From positions 1 to 5,155 of the forward strand of contig CANBTK010000214.1 of assembly GCA_947372365.1 (NCBI GenBank): 5,155 nt of DNA. Direction: 5' to 3'. Positions 1 to 5,155 of this stretch are shown here, piece by piece (the first letter of the stretch is position 1; each line of letters begins with the position of its first letter). Source of the stretch: Flavipsychrobacter stenotrophus. GTDB lineage: Bacteria; Bacteroidota; Bacteroidia; Chitinophagales; Chitinophagaceae. A program made the translations under genes and the position numbers. The notes under the pieces were generated by a model. The model saw only the letters and a program-made list of their open reading frames with translations, was not told where the DNA came from and did no database searches.

Positions 1-1603
1 AGCCGTTAGGCATTTGTATGTGCAGCAGGGCAGCGAGGGTAGCGGTTATGTCGGTCATGTTTACTACTGTATGGGTTTCGCCCTTGGGTATGCCCCAGCC
101 ATACCATAACAGGGGTATGTGTGCATCGTATGGGTTCCATGTGCCATGGGTTGTACCTGTTTTGCCATAACCTTCAAACCAGGCCGGGTTAGGTATTACC
201 AGCATGCTGCCGCTGCGGCCGTGGTAGTAGCCGTTAACTACCATGGTGCGGATAGGCTCGGGGAGCGGGGTGCGGTCCATATGCTCCATGTCAATAACGT
301 ATTGTATTTCCGGCCTTTTGTTCAGGCAATCTGCTATGCTTTCTTTTATTTTATTCCGGTCAAGCTTGGCGGCGGTAATCACCTGTTCGTTAAGGTAAAA
401 CTGGTAGTTGGTAAAGTGGCTAACCAATGTGTCGTAGGCATAGATGCCTTTCAGGTACGCGTTTACGCTGCTTTTAATGTCTTTTGCCAAAAATCCGGCA
501 GGCATGCTTTCGTCCATCAGGTACTGTGGGTTGTGGGCAGCGCCATGGTCGGCAGTAAGGAAAAGCACATAGTTGCCTTTGCCTACGGTGGCATCAAGGT
601 ATTCCATAAACGAACCCAATTCGCGGTCTAGCCTCAGGTACATATCTTCTACCTCCATGGAGTTAGGTGCAAACTGGTGGCCGGCATAGTCGGTACTGGA
701 TAGGCTCACGCACATAAAGTCGGTATTGGTGCCACTTCCCAAGTTGGCTCCGTCAATGCAGGCTTCGGCAGCCATAAGCGTAAGCGTATTGCCACCTGGA
801 GTAGCTTTGAATGCGTTGTACCTGTCTTTGCCCTTTAGCCCACCAATCTTGTGCGGGAAAACAGGAGATGTTTCGCCTTTAAAGTTGCCTTCGTATTTGT
901 TGTTGTCTGCAAGGCTTTGGGTGTAAATAGCCTTGGTTGGGTCCAGTAAGTCCCAGTTCAGGTTAATAAGGCTATCAGCTACATGCCTTTTATTAAAGCG
1001 GCGCAGCCATTTAGGGGAGCTGTTTTTGTAAAAGGTGCTGCTACAGAAGTTGCCCGCACTGTCATCGAGCCAATAGGCACCGTTAGCAAGGTGGCCAGCT
1101 GGTATGATGCTGCCCCTGTCTTTTATTGCTACCCCATATACTTTGCTGCCGAAATTCGTTGCCAGGCGCAGTTCGTCAGTAATGGTTGATGCCAGCACAT
1201 TGCGCGGGCTCATGGATTTATCCAGCGTATCGCCATTGGTTATTTCGCGTACCGAATTGTCATCAACGCAATACACTTTCTTGCCCGTATAATTATCTAT
1301 CCAGTCGTTGGCTGCTATGCCGTGTATGGAAGGCACACTGCCAGTATATATACAAGAGTGGCCTGGTGCCGTAAAGGACGGCAGGTAATTAATCATGGTA
1401 TTCTGGCAGTTAAAGCCATCTTTCATGAGCCGTTTAAAGCCTGATTTGCCAAATTGGTCGTTGAATTTATACAGGTAATCCCAACGCATCTGGTCTACCA
1501 CAATGCCTATTACCAATTTGGGGCGTTCCACCCGTGGTTGTTTTTTGGCAAATGCAGAAAATGCGCATATCAAAGGGAGGAATAGCAGAAAATAACGTTT
1601 CAT
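1..1603 (-). CDS. pafA: PafA-type alkaline phosphatase, secreted; 3' end cut by window edge
   Basis: Predicted periplasmic Zn-dependent phosphomonoesterase of the alkaline phosphatase/phosphodiesterase superfamily, releasing phosphate from organic phosphate esters. I translated 534 codons by hand; the frame is open to base 2. Residues 1-19 are a signal peptide (MKRY, hydrophobic core, AFA before Lys20). Cys13 is preceded by Ile, so there is no proper lipobox. The metal and catalytic set is complete: Asp37 (VVDQM), Thr78 nucleophile (SFTAPGH), Asp305 and His309 (STDYAGH), Asp352-His353 (TADHG) and His486 (GTTHG). The substrate-binding residues typical of PafA are also present: Asn99, Lys161 and Arg163 (IKDRG). 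These positions almost coincide with my recollection of the Elizabethkingia PafA numbering (about 546 aa), so roughly 12 C-terminal residues are missing. The Thr nucleophile with the Lys/Arg pair favours a monoesterase over an NPP-type diesterase. The ATG at 1603 is chosen because the signal peptide begins there. It is transcribed divergently from the synthase. Phosphate control is plausible but not visible here. Confidence 0.93.
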   Translation of the reverse strand, partial: MKRYFLLFLPLICAFSAFAKKQPRVERPKLVIGIVVDQMRWDYLYKFNDQFGKSGFKRLMKDGFNCQNTMINYLPSFTAPGHSCIYTGSVPSIHGIAANDWIDNYTGKKVYCVDDNSVREITNGDTLDKSMSPRNVLASTITDELRLATNFGSKVYGVAIKDRGSIIPAGHLANGAYWLDDSAGNFCSSTFYKNSSPKWLRRFNKRHVADSLINLNWDLLDPTKAIYTQSLADNNKYEGNFKGETSPVFPHKIGGLKGKDRYNAFKATPGGNTLTLMAAEACIDGANLGSGTNTDFMCVSLSSTDYAGHQFAPNSMEVEDMYLRLDRELGSFMEYLDATVGKGNYVLFLTADHGAAHNPQYLMDESMPAGFLAKDIKSSVNAYLKGIYAYDTLVSHFTNYQFYLNEQVITAAKLDRNKIKESIADCLNKRPEIQYVIDMEHMDRTPLPEPIRTMVVNGYYHGRSGSMLVIPNPAWFEGYGKTGTTHGTWNPYDAHIPLLWYGWGIPKGETHTVVNMTDITATLAALLHIQMPNG

Positions 1604-1616
1604 TAGTACCTTTTTG

Positions 1617-1632
1617 GTGCAAAAGTGCAAAT
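1617..1632. repeat. 8-bp tandem direct repeat (GTGCAAAA GTGCAAAT)
   Basis: Two adjacent copies of GTGCAAA(A/T) lie 14 bases upstream of the phosphatase start, overlapping the putative -7 box. The repeat could be a regulator half-site pair on one face of the helix, or simply reflect two overlapping -7-like sequences (ATTTGCAC, TTTTGCAC) on the minus strand. It is short, and no function can be read from it. Confidence 0.35.
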
Positions 1633-1635
1633 TAA
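1628..1635 (-). promoter_or_regulatory. possible -7 box of the alkaline phosphatase gene
   Basis: Read on the minus strand this is TTAATTTG, one mismatch from the Bacteroidota -7 consensus TAnnTTTG. It would put the transcription start about 20 bases before the ATG at 1603, a short leader like that predicted for the divergent gene. I see no TTG-type -33 element at the expected 19-21 base distance. No Shine-Dalgarno sequence precedes the ATG, as is common in this phylum. The DNA is AT-rich, so a chance match is possible. Confidence 0.3.
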
Positions 1636-1752
1636 GGAAAGAAAAGGCAGTTATATTTTTATTATTTTTGCAGCTGAAAGCGGATTTCACTTTTATTTTA
1701 TCACAAGTTGGTCAATATTTGCCCCATACAGGGCAATGTACGATTAGATTTT

Positions 1753-1760
1753 TAACTTTG
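1753..1760 (+). promoter_or_regulatory. -7 promoter box (TAACTTTG) of the alpha-oxoamine synthase gene
   Basis: TAACTTTG is a perfect match to the Bacteroidota primary-sigma -7 consensus TAnnTTTG. It lies 22 bases before the ATG at 1783, which predicts a very short, AT-rich leader without a Shine-Dalgarno sequence. No clear TTG -33 element is visible 19-21 bases upstream, so the call rests on the -7 box and its position. A second perfect match (TATTTTTG, 1663-1670) lies further upstream and would give a leader of about 105 bases. Confidence 0.5.
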
Positions 1761-1782
1761 TATTAATAAATATTTACTGCCA

Positions 1783-3033
1783 ATGGACATTTTTGCCAAA
1801 TTCGAGAACAAGCTGGGCCCAATAGGAGATTATGCTGAAAAGGCACCCGGGTATTTTGCATTCCCTAAGCTGGAAGGCGAAATTGGAAACAGGATGAAGT
1901 TTCGTGGGAAGGACAAAATAGTATGGAGCCTTAATAACTACCTTGGGTTAGCCAACCACCCTGAAGTTCGTAAAGCTGATGCTGATGCAGCTGCAAAGTG
2001 GGGCCTGGCTTCGCCAATGGGTGCCAGGATGATGAGTGGCAACTCTGATAGCCATGACAGGCTGGAGAAGGAACTTGCTGAGTTTGTGGGCAAGGAAGAT
2101 GCCATGTTGTTTAACTTCGGTTACCAGGGTATGGTTTCTGCTATTGATACTCTTTGTGGCAGGCACGATGTTGTTGTTTATGACGGCGAATCACACGCCT
2201 GCATCATTGACGGCCTTAGGATGATACCTAGCCACCGGTATGTATACAAGCACAATGATATTGTAGATTGCGACAAGCAATTAGCTCGTGCTACAGAACT
2301 GGTAAAGAAAACCGGCGGCGGCATTCTGGTAATAACTGAAGGTGTATTTGGCATGTCAGGCAACCAGGGCAAAATACGTGAGATTGCTGTTTTGCGCGAA
2401 AAATATGAATTCCGTTTGTTTGTTGACGATGCGCATGGCTTTGGCACAATGGGCAAAACCGGTGCAGGCATAGGCGACGAGCAGAATTGCATTGAAGATA
2501 TAGACGTTTACTTCTCTACGTTTGCGAAATCAATGGCCAGCATTGGTGGTTTCCTTGCTGCCGATAAGAAAATATTGACTTTCATGCGTTATAACATGCG
2601 TTCACAGATATACGCTAAGTCTTTACCAATGGCATTTGTAGAAGGCAACCTTAAGCGCCTGGAGTTGCTTCGCGACAGGCCTGAGCTTCGCGAAAAACTG
2701 TGGCACAATGTGCGCCGCCTGCAGGATGGCTTCAGGGAGAGGGGTTTTGACTTAGGTACAACCAATACACCTGTTACGCCTGTGTTTATGAAGGGTGGTT
2801 TGTATGATGCAGTGCAGCTTACTTATGATATGCGTGAGAACCACGACATCTTCTGCTCAGTAGTCGTTTACCCTGTAATACCAAAGGGGCAGATAGAATT
2901 GCGCATCATACCTACTGCTGCGCATACCGACCAGGATATTGATGAGACATTGGCCGCATTTGACGCTGTACGCTACAAGCTTGAAAACAAGCTGTACCCG
3001 CAGGAAATGCCCAATGTTATGCAGACTGCTTAG
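1783..3033 (+). CDS. PLP-dependent alpha-oxoamine synthase, probable cysteate fatty acyltransferase or serine palmitoyltransferase
   Basis: Complete 416-aa fold-type I PLP enzyme, the usual length for alpha-oxoamine synthases, which condense an amino acid with an acyl thioester and lose CO2. Visible landmarks are NNYLGL (51-56), His138 stacking on PLP (ESHACIIDG), Asp215 and His218 (VDDAHGFG), the Schiff-base Lys249 in STFAKSMASIGGF, and Arg374 (IELRIIP), equivalent to the carboxylate-binding Arg of serine palmitoyltransferase. No signal peptide or membrane segment is seen, so it should be cytoplasmic. From memory, the N-terminal stretch (FPKLEG, WSLNNYLGLANHPEVRK) and TFAKS match a flavobacterial group often labelled glycine C-acetyltransferase or class I/II aminotransferase. 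I believe that group includes the Flavobacterium johnsoniae cysteate fatty acyltransferase of capnine synthesis. Bacteroidota serine palmitoyltransferases that I recall have GSNSYLGL and TFSKS instead. Family membership is near certain; the amino acid substrate is inference. It is monocistronic, with its own promoter and terminator. Confidence 0.95.
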   Translation: MDIFAKFENKLGPIGDYAEKAPGYFAFPKLEGEIGNRMKFRGKDKIVWSLNNYLGLANHPEVRKADADAAAKWGLASPMGARMMSGNSDSHDRLEKELAEFVGKEDAMLFNFGYQGMVSAIDTLCGRHDVVVYDGESHACIIDGLRMIPSHRYVYKHNDIVDCDKQLARATELVKKTGGGILVITEGVFGMSGNQGKIREIAVLREKYEFRLFVDDAHGFGTMGKTGAGIGDEQNCIEDIDVYFSTFAKSMASIGGFLAADKKILTFMRYNMRSQIYAKSLPMAFVEGNLKRLELLRDRPELREKLWHNVRRLQDGFRERGFDLGTTNTPVTPVFMKGGLYDAVQLTYDMRENHDIFCSVVVYPVIPKGQIELRIIPTAAHTDQDIDETLAAFDAVRYKLENKLYPQEMPNVMQTA

Positions 3034-3058
3034 TTTTTTATGTAATTATATTTTGTAG

Positions 3059-3087
3059 CCGCACCAATTTATTGGTGCGGTTTTTTT
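3059..3087 (+). terminator. Rho-independent terminator of the synthase gene
   Basis: A perfect stem CCGCACCAA / TTGGTGCGG closes a TTTA loop (a tenth A-T pair is possible with a 2-base loop). Seven T residues (3081-3087) follow at once. It begins 25 bases after the stop codon at 3031-3033. On the minus strand no T-run follows the stem, so it should act only on plus-strand transcripts and would not efficiently end readthrough from the convergent gene. Confidence 0.88.
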
Positions 3088-3459
3088 ATGCAAAGGTGGT
3101 TTAATTAAATTGTCGTCCTTCAAAAGCGTGTATTCATTGTACGAGGTTGCTAGCCTCATAATTGCACAGCAAAAAGCACGTCTATTCAGAAGAATCAGTA
3201 ACGCCAATACTATTGTGAAATTGCGTAAAGGCAATGTCTTTTTTTACCGAGACTATTTTTCTTATCCCTGCTATTAACAATACGATAGTAAGCATGGGCA
3301 GTATTAATACTGATATCCAATAGCCGAAAAATCTATAAAGTATGGCAATTGGTACCCAAAGTGTAGCACTTTCTACAGTATGTGATTCTAATTGATTGAG
3401 GTCGTAAATGGTCCGTAGGCTCGGGGCGGGCAAAGTCCTCTTCCATAGGCGCGATTTGC
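3088..3459. other. AT-rich intergenic region between convergent genes
   Basis: About 370 bases between the terminator and the stop of the T9SS gene. I find no tRNA, no insertion-sequence ends, no long repeat and no second convincing terminator for the minus-strand gene. The only hairpins are weak: GAGG/CCTC around 3143-3157 and TAGGC/GCCTA at 3446-3462, which spans the T9SS stop codon; neither has a T-run. The DNA is visibly more AT-rich than its neighbours. The one coding candidate is the weak minus-strand frame listed separately. Confidence 0.6.
3182..3433 (-). CDS. possible small membrane protein (weak, non-ATG start or frameshifted)
   Basis: An 83-codon frame starting at TTG (3433), 26 bases after the stop of the T9SS gene and on the same strand. 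I do not recognise the product. Residues about 25-61 are strongly hydrophobic and could form one long or two short membrane segments. They are followed by a basic stretch (RKIVSVKKD), as expected for a cytoplasmic flank. Against it: there is no ATG before the membrane segment, no usable ribosome site, no terminator, and AT-rich DNA often encodes hydrophobic residues by chance. A different frame does have an ATG at 3446 and encodes an acidic start (MEEDFARPEPTDH) before stopping at 3333. A frameshift joining the two would make a more normal small membrane protein, but the sequence alone cannot show this. Confidence 0.25.
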   Translation of the reverse strand: MPAPSLRTIYDLNQLESHTVESATLWVPIAILYRFFGYWISVLILPMLTIVLLIAGIRKIVSVKKDIAFTQFHNSIGVTDSSE

Positions 3460-5155
3460 CTAATTTTTAATAAACCTGGCACTGGCAATTTTCAATCCAC
3501 CCCTGTAACAAGCAACCAGGTAGGTTCCCGGTGAAAGGTTGGCTACATCAATCGTTGCTTTGTAATTTATCGCAAGGGTTGACCTTAGTTTTTGGCCAGT
3601 CATATTGATTATTTCAATTTGCAACCCATCTGCAAAAGCAGAGTTAATTGTAACATTCAGCAATTCACTTGCCGGGTTAGGGAACAGGTTGAGGCTGGTA
3701 ATGCCTTCCGAATTTATGTTTTCGATGGCCAGTGGCGCATTGTAGTATGTTTTTTGCGTACATCCGTTATAAGAAGTATTTACCCAATAATATTTGTTGG
3801 CATAATCTGGGTTGGGGTTGATGTAATCCTGATTGATCTCACCGGGCAGCAAAGTGGAATCAAGTGTGGCAACATCGTCATAGCCCCATTGATAAGAATC
3901 GAGGTCGCTGGGTAAGCAAACAAAGTGGCTTTGAAAATAAAATATAGAAGGGACTATGTTTGAGGAGGCCCCAACACTAACGCTGTACACATCGCTGCTT
4001 TGGCAAGGGGAGCCTACAATATTTGCAGATAACATAACCTGTGCTATGCCGGAATTTGGGAAATTAACTACTGCATTTTGCCCGTTATGCCCCGTTGCCC
4101 AAATCACTGCATTTATAGCACTCCAATGGTAAATCGTTCCTGTAGATGGCGGCATGGCGGTACCAAAGTTTTGATACATTGTGCCGGCACAAAGAGGTGA
4201 TGGCGACATGGTTGTTATTACTGGTGCTGCAGGGCGCGGATCTACAGTCACCAGAACACGCGGCTGAAACGAACATCCGTTGGCTGACAATGTAAACAGG
4301 TAAGCCATATCAACACGGGTAGGCAGCGTATTGGTAAGTGTCTCACTAATATTCGCTGCCCCTGATGATGCACCCTGCATTATTCCGGCAACAGCTGCGC
4401 GGCTCCAGGTAAATGTGGTGCCCGAGGTTAAACTTGTAGCAGCGTAATTAAACAAAGTACCACTGCATATCGTATCAAATAATATCCCTGCAAGCCTTGG
4501 GGTGGGGTTTACGGTTACGGCAACATTACTGGTGCTGCTACAGCCATTGGCAGTAACAGTATAGATATAAGCTACTGCAATTGCATTGTTTGTAGTATTT
4601 GCCAATGCTTCGCTGATATTACCAGTGCCACTGGCCATGCCATTTGAGATTCCTGATACAACCGGCCGCACCCAGCTAAAGGCTGCCGAAGCGGTATCAC
4701 TCAAAGGAACATAACTAAATACCGCGCTATCGCATATTGCCGCAGGAGTAACTGTGCTGGTAAGCAACGGATGTGCATTGACAGTAACGCTTTTTGTTGC
4801 AGTAGCGGTTCCGTATGCATTTGCAACTGTATAAATCACAGTATCAATACCTACAGTAACACCCGTAACAGTGCCCATGCTGCTAACTGTAGCCCTTCCA
4901 TTGCTGCTACTCCATGTTCCGCCAGTTGCGGTGTCGGCTAATGTGATAACAGAACCAATACACACACTGGAAGCACCTGTAATAATGCCTGCATAGGGCA
5001 AAAGGTACACTGTTACAACTTTTGTTGTAATAGCTGTACCGCAGGAATTGACAACCGCATAGGTGATAGTGTCAATACCGGGTGTAATGCCGGTAACCAC
5101 ACCGCTACTGTTTATTGTAGCGATTGCCGGCGATATGGAACCCCATGTGCCGCCC
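3460..5155 (-). CDS. Modular secreted protein with Big_2/PKD-like repeats and T9SS type A sorting domain; 5' end beyond window
   Basis: C-terminal 564 residues of a larger protein. The frame is open to the right edge, so a GTG at 5100 is not the real start: residues before it (GGTWGSISPAIATINSSG) continue the repeat pattern. Order in the visible part: Big_2-like repeats at about 1-50 and 78-126 (GGTW, then G-x-VTG, then GID, then the YxVxNxxGTAxxTKxVTV end), PKD/Ig-like repeats at 127-216, 217-306 and 307-396, a Trp/Tyr/Asp-rich module at about 403-472, and a sorting domain at 485-564. The last has the LFPNPAS motif, then TGQKL, LSPGTYLV and a basic end, as in the TIGR04183 Por secretion tail. 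Such tails direct cargo across the outer membrane by T9SS and are then cleaved, leaving the protein attached to the surface or released. No enzyme domain is visible; a structural or adhesive role is the usual guess for such architectures. The specific function is unknown. Confidence 0.92.
   Translation of the reverse strand, partial: GGTWGSISPAIATINSSGVVTGITPGIDTITYAVVNSCGTAITTKVVTVYLLPYAGIITGASSVCIGSVITLADTATGGTWSSSNGRATVSSMGTVTGVTVGIDTVIYTVANAYGTATATKSVTVNAHPLLTSTVTPAAICDSAVFSYVPLSDTASAAFSWVRPVVSGISNGMASGTGNISEALANTTNNAIAVAYIYTVTANGCSSTSNVAVTVNPTPRLAGILFDTICSGTLFNYAATSLTSGTTFTWSRAAVAGIMQGASSGAANISETLTNTLPTRVDMAYLFTLSANGCSFQPRVLVTVDPRPAAPVITTMSPSPLCAGTMYQNFGTAMPPSTGTIYHWSAINAVIWATGHNGQNAVVNFPNSGIAQVMLSANIVGSPCQSSDVYSVSVGASSNIVPSIFYFQSHFVCLPSDLDSYQWGYDDVATLDSTLLPGEINQDYINPNPDYANKYYWVNTSYNGCTQKTYYNAPLAIENINSEGITSLNLFPNPASELLNVTINSAFADGLQIEIINMTGQKLRSTLAINYKATIDVANLSPGTYLVACYRGGLKIASARFIKN
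3967..4776 (-). repeat. Three PKD/Ig-like domain repeats inside the T9SS protein gene
   Basis: Units lie at about 4776-4507, 4506-4237 and 4236-3967, each close to 90 residues. The first two match best: a CDSAVFSY or CSGTLFNY opening, F(S/T)W followed by an R-P/A-VxGI stretch, a GxxNISExLxNT core, YxxTxxANGCS, and a VTVxPxPR-type linker. The third keeps the PxxLCAGTMY opening and a TIYHWSA tryptophan strand but lacks the NISExLxNT core. One cysteine near the start and one near the end of each unit could form a disulfide; this is inference. Confidence 0.7.
4777..5154 (-). repeat. Two Big_2-like repeat units inside the T9SS protein gene
   Basis: Unit one begins at 5154 and unit two at 4923, a spacing of 231 bases (77 residues). 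Both encode GGTW, a serine-rich stretch, a TVTG/VVTG turn, GIDT, then YxVxN and a TKxVTV end. The identity is clear in protein but eroded in DNA, for example GGTATTGAC versus GGTATTGAT, so the duplication is not recent. The pattern starts right at the edge, so further copies probably lie to the right. Confidence 0.75.

Noticed and set aside
119..631. 170-codon plus-strand frame and neighbouring shorter ones up to about 1374
   Set aside because: They lie antisense to the phosphatase gene, whose frame carries a signal peptide and every active-site motif. Their products resemble nothing and change frame along the gene.
1564..1572. Cys13 in the phosphatase signal peptide as a lipoprotein site
   Set aside because: The residues before it are Pro-Leu-Ile, so the small residue required just before the lipobox Cys is missing. 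AFA-Lys20 is a normal signal peptidase I site.
1948..2492. Minus- and plus-strand frames inside the synthase gene
   Set aside because: They are shadows of a fully conserved enzyme; the products are low in recognisable features and have no start signals.
3143..3157. Hairpin GAGG/CCTC as a terminator or small RNA
   Set aside because: Only four Watson-Crick pairs plus a wobble and no T-run on either side.
3046..3234. 62-codon minus-strand frame
   Set aside because: It runs through the synthase gene's terminator hairpin and overlaps the other small candidate; no recognisable product.
3333..3446. YCRKC in the 37-residue frame as a possible SelT/SelW/SelH-like CxxC redox motif
   Set aside because: The frame ends a dozen residues later with no room for the fold, and in the overlapping frame the same DNA encodes the approach to a membrane segment. 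A chance CxxC is more likely.
3592..3915. 107-codon plus-strand frame
   Set aside because: It is antisense to the sorting domain and the module before it, which are clearly coding on the minus strand.
4085..4276. 63-codon minus-strand frame inside the T9SS gene
   Set aside because: It overlaps the PKD-like repeats in another frame, has no independent support, and looks like a shadow of the repeat DNA.
1..5155. CRISPR array, transposon ends, tRNA, riboswitch, toxin-antitoxin or defence system
   Set aside because: Both strands were read and none shows the expected repeats, genes or folds. The gene order looks like ordinary Bacteroidota chromosome.

Overview
The window looks like a chromosomal segment of a Bacteroidota bacterium, probably of the Chitinophagaceae or a related group. 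Four things point that way. A secreted protein carries a type IX secretion (T9SS, Por) C-terminal sorting domain. The alkaline phosphatase is of the PafA type. A Bacteroidota-type alpha-oxoamine synthase is present. The intergenic DNA is AT-rich and contains TAnnTTTG-like -7 promoter boxes, with no Shine-Dalgarno sequence before the starts. The assignment below phylum is inference from protein style only.

Layout: (1) Bases 1-1603, minus strand: a PafA-type alkaline phosphatase with signal peptide and full active site, cut by the left edge about a dozen residues before its expected C-terminus. (2) Bases 1604-1782: a divergent intergenic region with putative promoters for both flanking genes. 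(3) Bases 1783-3033, plus strand: a complete 416-aa PLP-dependent alpha-oxoamine synthase. It most resembles the flavobacterial group that includes the cysteate fatty acyltransferase of sulfonolipid (capnine) synthesis; serine palmitoyltransferase is the main alternative. (4) Bases 3059-3087: a clear intrinsic terminator for that gene. (5) Bases 3088-3459: AT-rich DNA with no confident gene. It holds one weak candidate for a small membrane protein on the minus strand and a short overlapping second frame. (6) Bases 3460-5155, minus strand: the C-terminal 564 residues of a large modular surface or secreted protein. It has two Big_2-like repeats, three PKD/Ig-like repeats, a conserved pre-sorting module and a T9SS sorting domain; its N-terminus lies beyond the right edge.

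The three main genes are separate transcription units: phosphatase and synthase are divergent, synthase and T9SS protein convergent. I see no operon. A shared theme is the cell envelope: a periplasmic phosphatase, a membrane sphingolipid-like or sulfonolipid enzyme, and a T9SS cargo protein. I see no CRISPR, transposase, phage, tRNA, rRNA or defence system, and no strong evidence for an undescribed system. The best leads are the substrate of the synthase, the module before the sorting domain, and the ambiguous small reading frames at 3182-3446.
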